Origin: Mycteria americana
Taxonomy: Eukaryota; Chordata; Aves; Ciconiiformes; Ciconiidae
Direction: 5' to 3'
DNA: 64,000 bases
Assembly (NCBI RefSeq): GCF_035582795.1
Contig: NW_027445436.1
Location: forward strand, 6,074,770-6,138,769
A program made the translations under genes and the position numbers. Under the pieces are notes generated by a model. The model saw only the letters and a program-made list of their open reading frames with translations, had not been told where the DNA came from and did no database searches. Below, piece by piece: positions 54,431 through 62,786 of this stretch. Positions within the stretch are counted from its first letter, which is position 1, and each line of letters starts with the position of its first letter.

Positions 54431-54949
54431 GGACTGAAGGAAAACAGGAGGTAGACTACAACCCTGAAGTCTGACAGCTTGTATGGATCTGCTTCATCTG
54501 AGGTTATGGTTGATACTAGCTTTCATTACACTTGGATCTTCACTTTAGAAAAGTTTTCAAGTAAGTCATATTGGAACAGGTGTTTATCCTTCCATTCACC
54601 CTTGCAAAAGCCCACAGGCTGAATATGCTCTAGACACACTATAGACATACTATATGTCTTTTGTGGGGTTTCCAACATTCTGAGGACAAGTTTGGTACTG
54701 CAAATAGCAAGGAGAAAAAGGGCATTTTCTGTGATTACAAGAAATCGATGCTTCACTCCCTCTGCTATCTGGTCAACACAAGAGGCAGAGTCAATCACTA
54801 CCTGCGAGGAGAATTAGCACTCCTGTGGTTTTTTCACCTTGAATAGTGTATATATGTCTATATATTTTGGAATAAAATAGAAATAGTATAAGAGTTATTA
54901 GTAGCTAAGAAGGGATCACAGTTAGGAGTAGAAACTAGCATACGAGAAT
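54431..54949. other. No recognised feature
   Basis: Sequence between the CR1 tail and the probable start of LTR-G. No supported frame. Confidence 0.45.
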
Positions 54950-55922
54950 TGTAGAATCTTCAAGGTAATAGATAATGTCCAGGCCAGATAAGAGGGTACG
55001 GGCAATGCATACTTTACTAAGAAGCATATGTTTTTCCTCAAAGAGTGTGAAGCTGTAAACCTTCAAAGACCAATAACAGGAACATCCTCTTACCGGGAGA
55101 GCCATAAAGATAAAGGGACACCACAACAACCATGAAAACAACAGGAATCACAGTAACTAGGGGAAAGGCAAAGACGGCAGGGGGAGATTGCGACCACCGA
55201 CCCAATTGAGGAACGAAAGGACTACGACTACTACCCTTACCCTCTCCCTCTCTCCTTGTGAGCACGCGCAGTGAATGAAAATCACACTGTAGCTTTAAAT
55301 CGAAGCGGAGAAAATATGGACCAATGGAAGAAGAGGATGATTAGTCAGTCTAATGATTATGTATTAGATAGGCGTGGTGTGTTAACTTTCATGTATAAAT
55401 ACTGAAGAGAATTACAATAGGTGTGCTCGATTTGTGGAAATATTCCACCTTGCACCCTGCGCAGAATAAAGCAAAGTCTCCTCTCTTGTCGGAGTGGGAG
55501 ACGGACCCGGAGTAACGATGAATCTCAATATGAGTATGGTCGTTCTCCTTTATTCAGATTACTTAACAGGTTTATATAGAAGCTAAGCAAAGCACGCGCT
55601 AACAGCGACTATTCTATTGGATAACTATACTTGTCCACGCGCTTAAAACAATTATATGATTGGCACAAAGTTGCCGTTCACGCACTGTTCACAAAGGGGG
55701 GTTTATCAGCACTTTCCCAGGCTTAGTCCCGCTTATCTTGCTTTACCAAGTACTCCTTCTGCTGTTCTCAAGGGAATTTCACCTTGATCTCTGGCTCCCA
55801 GGCCCCATCAAAGGCTGGATTGCTCACATCAATTAAGCTGTGTCCTTTTTCACTTAACCATTCTTCCACACTCTCTCAACATACTCTGTGTGTTTCGGGA
55901 CTTATTTTACAGCGAGGCAACA
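54950..55922 (+). mobile_element. LTR-G of a gamma-like provirus (ERV-5), interrupted
   Basis: The right end GCGAGGCAACA (55922) lies four bases before a primer site. TATAAAT at 55394-55400 and AATAAA at 55465-55470 give the promoter and polyadenylation site. It is interrupted by the solo LTR-H at 55487-55870. The left boundary near 54950 (TGTAGAATCTTC) is a guess. Confidence 0.72.
55487..55870 (-). mobile_element. Solo LTR-H with 6-base target duplication
   Basis: 384 bases, minus strand from TGTGGAAGAATGG to CCCACTCCGACA, with a polyadenylation signal AATAAAGGAG in reverse near 55550. CTCTCT flanks both sides (55481-55486 and 55871-55876). The length and 6-base duplication suggest a beta- or alpha-like (class II) family, but CTCTCT is low-complexity. 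Confidence 0.8.
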
Positions 55923-55926
55923 GTTT

Positions 55927-55944
55927 TGGTGACCCAGATGGGAC
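55927..55944 (+). other. Primer-binding site of ERV-5
   Basis: TGGTGACCCAGATGGGAC; it differs from the ERV-3 site at one base. Four bases separate it from the LTR end. Confidence 0.72.
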
Positions 55945-56379
55945 TTTGAAATTCGAGACTGGACTGTGATCAACACTTGCTACCGCTGGAGGATCGCGAG
56001 CCGGACTCCAGCGTGCACTGGAGGACTTTGTCCAGGGACTCCTCTCGTGATTCCCTGGTGGGTGGTGAGTGGCCGATTGATACTGGGATAGAGACATTGT
56101 TATTTTGAAATGTTGCTGGTTATTGGTCCAAACCGGAGTTGTTGGTATAATTGATCCCAGCGTATTTACGAGAGTGATACGAACCAGAGTTGGTATAATT
56201 GGTTTTGGTTAATTGCAGCTGCTGCATTGGTATATTGGTCTCTCCTGTGCTACTACGCTGACAACCGGAGCAGGTAGAGTTTTGGTTTGGTTCGGTTTAC
56301 TTGTATTGGTTCACTTGTATTGGTAATCATTGGTGTTATTGTTGGTGATTTTAAAGAATATTATTGTACAATATTACAA
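55945..56379 (+). other. Leader of ERV-5
   Basis: Between the primer site and the gag start. GT-rich, with GAACCGGAG-like short repeats (GGTATAATTG occurs twice near 56145 and 56195). No gene. Confidence 0.5.
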
Positions 56380-56562
56380 ATGGGAAACGTGACATCTTCC
56401 ACAGAAGGGGAAATACTTAAAGCTTCCCCATTGGGTTGTATTTTAAAGCATTGGACTAAGTTTGGAGGTGACCCATTATCACGGAAAAAGTTAATGGAAT
56501 ATTGTAATCAATGGTGACCGTTGTATGTGTTAGATGATGGAGAAAAGGGGAAAAATTGCCTT
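56380..56562 (+). pseudogene. gag: gag matrix start of ERV-5, cut off
   Basis: MGNVTSSTEGEILKASPLGC, with Gly2 suitable for myristoylation, then ILKHWTKFGGDPLSRKKLME and YCNQW. A TGA follows at 56515. Matrix sequence continues briefly (LYVLDDGEKG) to about 56562, where the strand of coding switches: minus-strand integrase and RT sequence of another element begins. Confidence 0.87.
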
Positions 56563-57119
56563 TTTATTGTTTGATTCATTCTTTCTACTTTTCCACTAGA
56601 CTGCAGCCTCCATGGTGTGTGTAAATCTCACTTTATTTCTAATATTCTTGCCCCTGGTATATGGGTTAGCTACTACTGGGTGAGTGTCTTGAACAATCTG
56701 ATTTATGGCTCTTAAATCTTGAACTAACCTATATTCCTTGCCATTCTGCTTTTTCACTAGCAATATCAGGGTATTACATTCTGATTCACATTCTATCAAT
56801 AATCCATAATCCAAAAATTTTGTTATTAATTCTTCCAACCCCTTTCTAGCTTCCCACTTAATAGGATACTGCTTTTGTCTTCCCCCCATCTTACTGGTTT
56901 AGTTTGAGATTTTAGAACAACCTTTACCGGTTCCGCCAATTTAGACCAACCTGGGATTCCACTAGCCCATACCAAGGGTGTTACTGCATCCTCCACTTCT
57001 GCAGGCATTTCTTCCTTCGGTCTTGGTGTGTTCTGTAACATAAAAATTCTCGCTTCCACAGCTTTTGTTTCAGATATTAACAGCTGAGTCTCCCCATTTT
57101 TAAAAATTATTTTGTGCAT
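56563..57119 (-). pseudogene. pol: RT N-terminus joined to integrase fragment
   Basis: The minus-strand frame 57119-56826 gives VWASGIPGWSKLAEPVKVV, and the frame 56889-56596 gives KQYPIKWEARKGLEELITKF, EYRLVQDLRAINQ and HPVVANPYT. Directly after that the sequence becomes integrase (catalytic-Glu region). RT palm, RNase H and the first part of integrase are deleted. Confidence 0.87.
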
Positions 57120-57411
57120 TCAATTTACTCAATATATCTCTTCCTAACAAAGATGATGGACATTCTGGCATATACAAAAATTGATGAGTTACCCATTGCT
57201 TTCCCAATTTGAATTTCAAAAGTTGTAAAAACGGCCGGTTTTCCTTCTGCCCTGCTCCCCCAACAACGCTTACAGTTTTATGACTAAACCCCCCTTTGCA
57301 TATATTTAATACCGAATATGTTGCCCCTGTATCAACTAAAAATTCTACTTCATCATTCCCCAGCTTTAATGTAACCAGGCGTTCAGCTGGGGTTGACTCC
57401 CCTGTTCTCCT
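57120..57411 (-). pseudogene. pro: Protease remnant, opposed element
   Basis: After the UGA at 57414-57412 the same frame continues to LVDTGATYSVL at about 57335, the retropepsin active site. A frame change follows before the RT linker. Confidence 0.85.
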
Positions 57412-57642
57412 TCAGTCCTCATCATTCAGAGTCATCAACCTAATTGCCTGTAGCAAAGGATCCAATTCTCTCCCCTTGGGACATTCCCTTTTCCAATGCC
57501 CCCTCTCCTTACAGACAGCACACTGATCTTTTGCCAGCCGGGGAGGTCTAAACGGAGGTGCTGCTCCTCCTGGTGGTCCTCCTCTTCCCCTTCCCCTACC
57601 TATTCCTGCTTTCCCTCCTCCTCCTTTCCACATTTCAAACAC
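57412..57642 (-). CDS. gag: Nucleocapsid fragment, opposed element
   Basis: A 76-codon frame: a Gly/Arg/Pro-rich basic stretch ([14 protein letters not shown]) and one CCHC zinc knuckle, [14 protein letters not shown], with all four ligands. It ends in UGA at the gag-pro junction. The Met used is not the native start; capsid upstream is deleted. Confidence 0.83.
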   Translation of the reverse strand: MFEMWKGGGGKAGIGRGRGRGGPPGGAAPPFRPPRLAKDQCAVCKERGHWKRECPKGRELDPLLQAIRLMTLNDED

Positions 57643-57711
57643 CTTTTCCCAATGCTACAGGCAGAGCAACATCATCTTAAACTCTTATTCCTTCCCTGTT
57701 TTTTTCCAAAG

Positions 57712-58047
57712 TCAATACCATACAATCTTGCGGGATAATCCCACACTGTTTTTCCACTCTGGATGATTTCTCAAAACAAAAAAAATAAATACCTCATAAG
57801 GTATTTCATCCCATTTACCCTCCCACCTACAAAACAGCATTAATTGCAAGATGATATTATACCTCAATGTACTGTTCTTTGGCCATTTTTCCCCACTATC
57901 CAAAGTATACAATGGCCACCAATGATTGCAAAATTCAATCAATTGTTTCCGAATTAATGGATCTCCTCCTAGATTTTTCCAATGCCTTAAAACACATCCC
58001 AAAGGTGTTCTTTGCGGGATGGGTTTTTTACTCGGAAACGTACCCAT
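57712..58047 (-). CDS. gag: Matrix domain of gag, opposed element
   Basis: A 111-codon frame starting MGTFPSKKPIPQRTPLGCVL, with Gly2 for myristoylation. RHWKNLGGDPLIRKQLIEFC, NHWWPLYTLDSGEKWPKNST and the LQLMLFCRWEGKWDEIPYEV helix follow. This is the most complete matrix in the window and serves as the yardstick for the broken ones at 29100, 37134 and 56380. The frame ends by decay at 57712. Confidence 0.87.
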   Translation of the reverse strand: MGTFPSKKPIPQRTPLGCVLRHWKNLGGDPLIRKQLIEFCNHWWPLYTLDSGEKWPKNSTLRYNIILQLMLFCRWEGKWDEIPYEVFIFFVLRNHPEWKNSVGLSRKIVWY

Positions 58048-58050
58048 TTC

Positions 58051-58217
58051 CCAAAAGACTAGTGGTTGTGATTATGCACTATCACAGGCACTAGTCAGAG
58101 GGACCCCAACCCTTGTTGGAGCTCCCTCAGGGATTCCAGCCCCCTGCCAGAAATCCCAACCTTGGAGACTTCAACCCCCCGTTGAAGACTCCCCCTTGGG
58201 CCCCGCTCCACAGGCTT
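58051..58217 (-). other. Leader fragment of the opposed element
   Basis: Non-coding sequence upstream of the matrix start on the minus strand, ending at an LTR-B fragment. No primer site is visible. Confidence 0.4.
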
Positions 58218-58382
58218 TCACAGCAGATATCCACCCTGCAGCCTATGAAGGACACCACACCGGAGCAGGTGAGTGTGCCCTGAAGGAAGCTGCAGCCTGT
58301 GGAGAGCCCATGCTGGAGCAGGCTCCTGGCAGGAACTGCAGCCCGTGGAGAGGAGAGGCTGTAACTGCTCTCCTTCTCCAGG
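58218..58382 (+). mobile_element. LTR-B internal fragment
   Basis: It matches the GCAGATATCCACCCTGCAGC block and the GCTGGAGCAG repeat part of LTR-B. Both ends are truncated. Confidence 0.78.
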
Positions 58383-58464
58383 TTTACTCAGCACATAGTA
58401 ACAACTGGAAGAGCCAGAGCTCTCTAGTCAGCCAGGCCGGTCTTCTTAACCACCGGCTGGTCTT

Positions 58465-59329
58465 TCAGCACCTGGGGACAGCCTGCTCTTGTGCCTTTAG
58501 GACTTCCTCCTTAAAGAATGTCCAGCCTTCCTGGACTCCTTTGCCCTTTAGGGCTGCCTCCCAGGGGACTCTCTCAACCAGTCTCCTAAACAGGCCAAAG
58601 TCCGCCCTCCGGAAGTCTAAGGTGGCAGTTCTGCTGACCCCCCTCGCCGCTTCTCCACGTATCAAAAATTCTATCATTTTGTGATCACTCTGCCCTAGAC
58701 GGCCTCCAACCATCACATGGCTCACAAGTCCTTCTCTGTTGGTGAACAAGACGTCCAGCGGGGCACCTTCCCTCGTTGGCTCACTCACCAGCTGTGTCAG
58801 GAAGTTATCTGCCACACACTCCAGGAACCTCCTAGACTTGTTTCCTCTCTGCTGTATTGTATTTCCAGCAGACATCCGGCAGGTTGAAGTCCCCCACAAG
58901 AACAAGGGCTAGCGATCGTGAGGCTTCTCCCAGCTGCTTATAGAATAGTTCATCTGTCTCCTCATCCTGGTTGGGTGGTCTGTAACAGACTCCCACCACA
59001 ATATCTGCCTTGTTGGCCTTCCCCCTGATTCTTACCCATAGACACTCCACCCTATCATCACCATCATCGAGCTCTAAACTATCCAGACACTCCCTAATGT
59101 ATAGGGCTACCCCACCACCTCTCCTGCCTCGCCTATCCCTCCTGAAGAGTTTATAGCCATCCATCGCCGCACTCCAGTTGTGCGAGTCATCCCACCATCT
59201 TTCCGTGATGGCAACCATATCACAGTTTTCCTGACGTACAATGGCTTCCAGCTCCTCCTGCTTGTTGCCCATGCTGCGTGCGTTGGTGTAGAGGCGCTTC
59301 AGCTGGGCTGTCGTCCGTGTCTCCTTCAT
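58465..59329 (-). pseudogene. CR1 ORF2 endonuclease
   Basis: The minus-strand frames 59329-58832 and 58905-58465 overlap with a shift near 58840. Together they contain TNARSMGNKQEELEA, AITERWWDDSH, VCYRPPNQ, GDFNLPDVCW and SDHKMIEF, i.e. all endonuclease landmarks. The frame ends at TGA 58467-58465 after EQAVPRC, as in the copy at 52425. Confidence 0.9.
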
Positions 59330-59554
59330 AGAAGAACACCCCTTGCGTGCTTTGAGGCATTTCCCTCTTGGCTCCTGTTGCCTCAGTATCCCCTAGCTCA
59401 ACTCCGTTCAACTTCAACTGTGCCCCAGTGTACCCCCCACATCTCAGAGACACAGGCCGCGTGCCCTCGCTGGCACCCGCTCCCTCTAACCGTGGCACGT
59501 CGCCCCTCAGCTTCCCTCGGGCAAGCCTGATATTATCCCCCTCCCTCTTCGAGT

Positions 59555-60103
59555 CTAGTTTAAAGCTCTGTCAATGAGCCCCGCAAGTTCCTGAGCAAAG
59601 ACTCTCTTTCCCCTTTGAGAAAGATGAATCCCATCAGACGCCAGCAAACCCGGTGCTGTGTAGGCCATCCCGTTGTCAAAAAAACCAAATCCGTGGTGAT
59701 GACACCAGCCACGGAGCCATGCGTTAATAGATTGGGTACCTCTGTTCCTTCTTGCGTCTCTGCCCACCACTGGAAGGAGAGAGGAGAAAATAACCTGTGC
59801 TCCAGAGTCCCTTACTAGCCGTCCCAAGGCCCTGAAGTCTCTTTTGATCGCCCTAGGACTTCGTGTTGCAGCTTCATCGCCCCCCACATGGAAAAGCAGT
59901 AGAGAGTAATAGTCTGAGGGCCGTACCAGGCTAGGGAGTATCCTCGTGACATCCTTCACGCGGGCCCCAGGGAGGCAGCAGACTTCCCTAAGAGGAGGGT
60001 CCATCCGGCATATCGGACCCTCGGTTCCCCTCAGAAGGGAGTCACCCGCAACTATAACCCGTCTTCTCTTCCTTGTGGAGGTGGTGTTAATACGATGATT
60101 CAA
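59555..60103 (-). CDS. CR1 ORF1 SGNH esterase-like domain, open
   Basis: A 182-codon open frame. Block I is VIVAGDSLLRGTEG (Ser nucleophile), with HVGGDEA and GAQVIFSSLLPV in the middle and block V DGIHLSQRGKR (Asp and His). All three catalytic candidates are present in one frame. The N-terminal finger region of ORF1 is missing; the Met used (MNHRINTT) comes partly from sequence at the 5' junction. Family knowledge: the CR1 ORF1 esterase domain binds lipid or acts as a hydrolase; its role in transposition is not settled. Confidence 0.87.
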   Translation of the reverse strand: MNHRINTTSTRKRRRVIVAGDSLLRGTEGPICRMDPPLREVCCLPGARVKDVTRILPSLVRPSDYYSLLLFHVGGDEAATRSPRAIKRDFRALGRLVRDSGAQVIFSSLLPVVGRDARRNRGTQSINAWLRGWCHHHGFGFFDNGMAYTAPGLLASDGIHLSQRGKRVFAQELAGLIDRALN

Positions 60104-62714
60104 TCAATGACTGAATTCAATGATTCAATCAATGAACACAAAGTGTATATGAAACAATATAAAACCAGTAAAAATGAAAGAGATCTTCAACTGACATAAA
60201 CTGGCATTATTCAATTTACATAACAGGAGCTGGACTCATAAAAGTTCACTCTTGGAAGGCAACTTGCAGTTTTGCATACAAACCATAGAATCAGAAATAC
60301 ATCACCTCAGTTCTTTATCCCGATGCTTCGGACAGAGACAAACAAGCTCTGTAAACTGCCCCAGCTTTTTCTCCAGCCCTCTGTCAGAGATCACCATCCT
60401 CACCCACAGTAGAGCAAGTAAAATGGGTTGTGTACCTGCACCACAGACATTTCAGTGTGGAGGTCAAATAACATAAGATTATTTTACAAAAGGAGACTGC
60501 TTACTTTTGGATAGTTCTAGTAGTCCCCACCTCCAACTCTTTCCCAATCCTCTTGTAGAAGCTCATCCCTACTATCTAGTTGTTTTGGTTTTTCATGAAG
60601 CAGTTTCTGCAGCACTGTAAATTACAGCCTAAGTTATATAGTTAAATAAAACAAAAATCAGCACCAAGAAAAGAGCAGCTAACAGCTAGGGGCTGGATCT
60701 ACTACAGCCATCCCAAGGGAAGTCATCAAGAGTCAGTGCCCATAGAAGATGAGCATAAGCAACATTATCAAATTTTTCACTTAAGAAGTTGAGGCATGCG
60801 TATATGATCCCTTTTAACAGCTTTGCTACAGAAGGCAATAACCTTCAGGAAAAGAGTAAAGAAGATAGTTGGAGTTAAGAGTATAAGGAACTACTTCTTC
60901 ACCACATACCAATATTCACAACACTCTGCCAGTGCCTAAAAATCAAGTCTACACTTGGAGTAGCACTATTCAGTGCTACATACGCAGATTTTATTCTACT
61001 TCTAAGGGACAGAAGACTCACTCGTTACTTTGTTGACTGGTTAGGGATCAAGAGGAAGCAGAGAGAGAGATGCTCATACAAAAAGTGATAGCTGTGGGTT
61101 GTTTTTTTTTTGTGACAAAATCTTTTTCAATCTTATTATCCTATATATTTGCAAACTATCAAAGCTGTGCAAATAAGGCATAAGCTTCTACTTGCCTCCA
61201 TTTTCATGGCAAATAATCTTTATATTGTAATTTTCCATTTATTACTCCCACTAGAGGATCAATCCGAAATGAAAAACTGAAATGAAGGAGCACAGAAGAG
61301 GCGGAGGTCAAGGACACTCTATATATGGAGATCAATTGCAGTAGGAAACAAAATATATAATGCGTATTGCAATGATTTGTAAAAATGGTCTCACTGGTTG
61401 CTAAATTAAAGTTTCCTTTTAGAAAGAAGGGCCTTCATTTGTATAACAATACACTGACTCACACAAAAAAGGCTGCTGGCCTTCACATGCAGCTCTCAAA
61501 ATACTAATGAAAGAAAATTTTGGTGTAACATTTATTGCCTCGATCTCAGGGGTTATGGTTAGATGTGAGTAACACCAAAGAAAGATCTAAATATACAGAA
61601 AAGGTAGCAAATGGAACGATGCTGTAAATCACGTGGGTTCCATATCATTTAAACAGAAAACAAACACAAGATTTAGTTTGCTACAGTTAAAAAAAAAAAA
61701 AAAAATCCACATCTTCAACTCTTCAGCCAATTACTTGTCTAAAATATTCATCAAAACCCTTCTTCAAAAGAATGGAGTTCATCTAATGTTTGGCAATGTT
61801 GGACATAAAAAAAAAAAACTTTGAACATCAAAACCCAAAATAAAGGAAAAAAAATTCAACTCCATTATAACCTATTTAGTTATATTGAGGTTACAGCACA
61901 GTATTTATTCAATAATACTTACACTCACTTTTTAAAAATTATTTTTGAATATCTGATTCTTTAGAATATCTTCTAAAATATTTGATTCCAATTATAGGTT
62001 AAAAAAATACTGTTTTCCACTGTGTATATTTTGTTTCTCCTTAATCATAAATTTTGTTTGGGCATGAAAAGACAAATTTATAAACACCATTCTTCCCCTA
62101 GCAAATATAGGGGGCTTCCTTAAATGTGGTATGGGGAAGTATCACTTATTTTATCTACATACAAACTTCATATGAATAATATTGAAATAATAATAAAAAA
62201 AAAAAAAACAAACCAAACTCAAGCACCCCCTTCCCCCTACACACAAAGAGACTGGATCTTTAGAGATTGCAAGTTTCTCGCTCTGATTGTCTTCATTAAA
62301 CAGTAACTAGTTGGGGTTTTTTTTTTTTTATTTTAAAACCCCAACATGAATTTTCCAGAATTGCCAGGGAATGTACAGGCCTCAACTTCATAACTGTAAC
62401 ACACCCCAGCACCTCCATCCACAAACATACAAGTAACATGCAAGCACATTTAGCAGAACTATATTTCCTTCCTAGGAAGTTTTAGCCTCAATCAAGAGGA
62501 TCTCAAAATCGATTTTGAAAGAGCCAGTCCTGCTTTCTTCTCTCACTCTACAAAACAATGGCTGCACTACTTTTCCTGGTGGGTTACCTTGATGAAGCGA
62601 CACCCAAAAGTGAAATCTAAGCATGCACAACTTGGGTTAAGAGCCAAACGCATAGACAGGAAACATGTTTCATGGCAAAGCTAGGCCTCTCTCTCCTCTT
62701 CTTCCGTCACCGTG
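60104..62714. other. No recognised feature; longest repeat-free stretch
   Basis: About 2.6 kb of AT-rich, apparently unique DNA. A-runs lie at 61689-61705, 61810-61819 and 62200-62209, and a T-run at 62319-62329. Near 60100-60135 there are short GATTCAATCAATGA-type duplications. No protein, RNA gene or known repeat is recognised. Confidence 0.5.
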
Positions 62715-62786
62715 TCACAGAATCACAGAATCACAGAATCACAGAATCACAGAATCACAGAATCACAGAATCACAGAATCACAGAA
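62715..62786. repeat. CR1 tail microsatellite (TCACAGAA)9
   Basis: Nine perfect copies of the 8-base unit that ends CR1 elements, on the complement strand of the CR1 at 62787-64000. Other CR1 copies here have one to three units. Confidence 0.95.

Larger units (their letters stand above)
56563..58050 (-). mobile_element. Gamma-like gag-pro-pol remnant, opposed to ERV-5
   Basis: In minus-strand order: matrix (58047-57712), nucleocapsid (57642-57412), UGA, protease (about 57411-57200), RT linker and N-terminal RT (57119 to about 56660), then a jump into integrase (WRLQSSGKVERMNQT region, about 56620-56565). Capsid is mostly missing. The remnant has no LTR and faces the ERV-5 matrix fragment. 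Confidence 0.88.
58396..60103 (-). mobile_element. CR1 LINE fragment, ORF1 esterase to endonuclease
   Basis: Minus strand, the 5' part of a young CR1. ORF1 esterase (60103-59555) is followed by the ORF2 endonuclease (59329-58465) and the start of the linker. RT is missing at 58396. It is very similar to 50866-52480, including the same TGA at the end of the endonuclease. Confidence 0.92.

Noticed and set aside
62715..62786. Regular 8-base repeat as a CRISPR-like or telomeric array
   Set aside because: The unit TCACAGAA is the known CR1 tail and there are no spacers.
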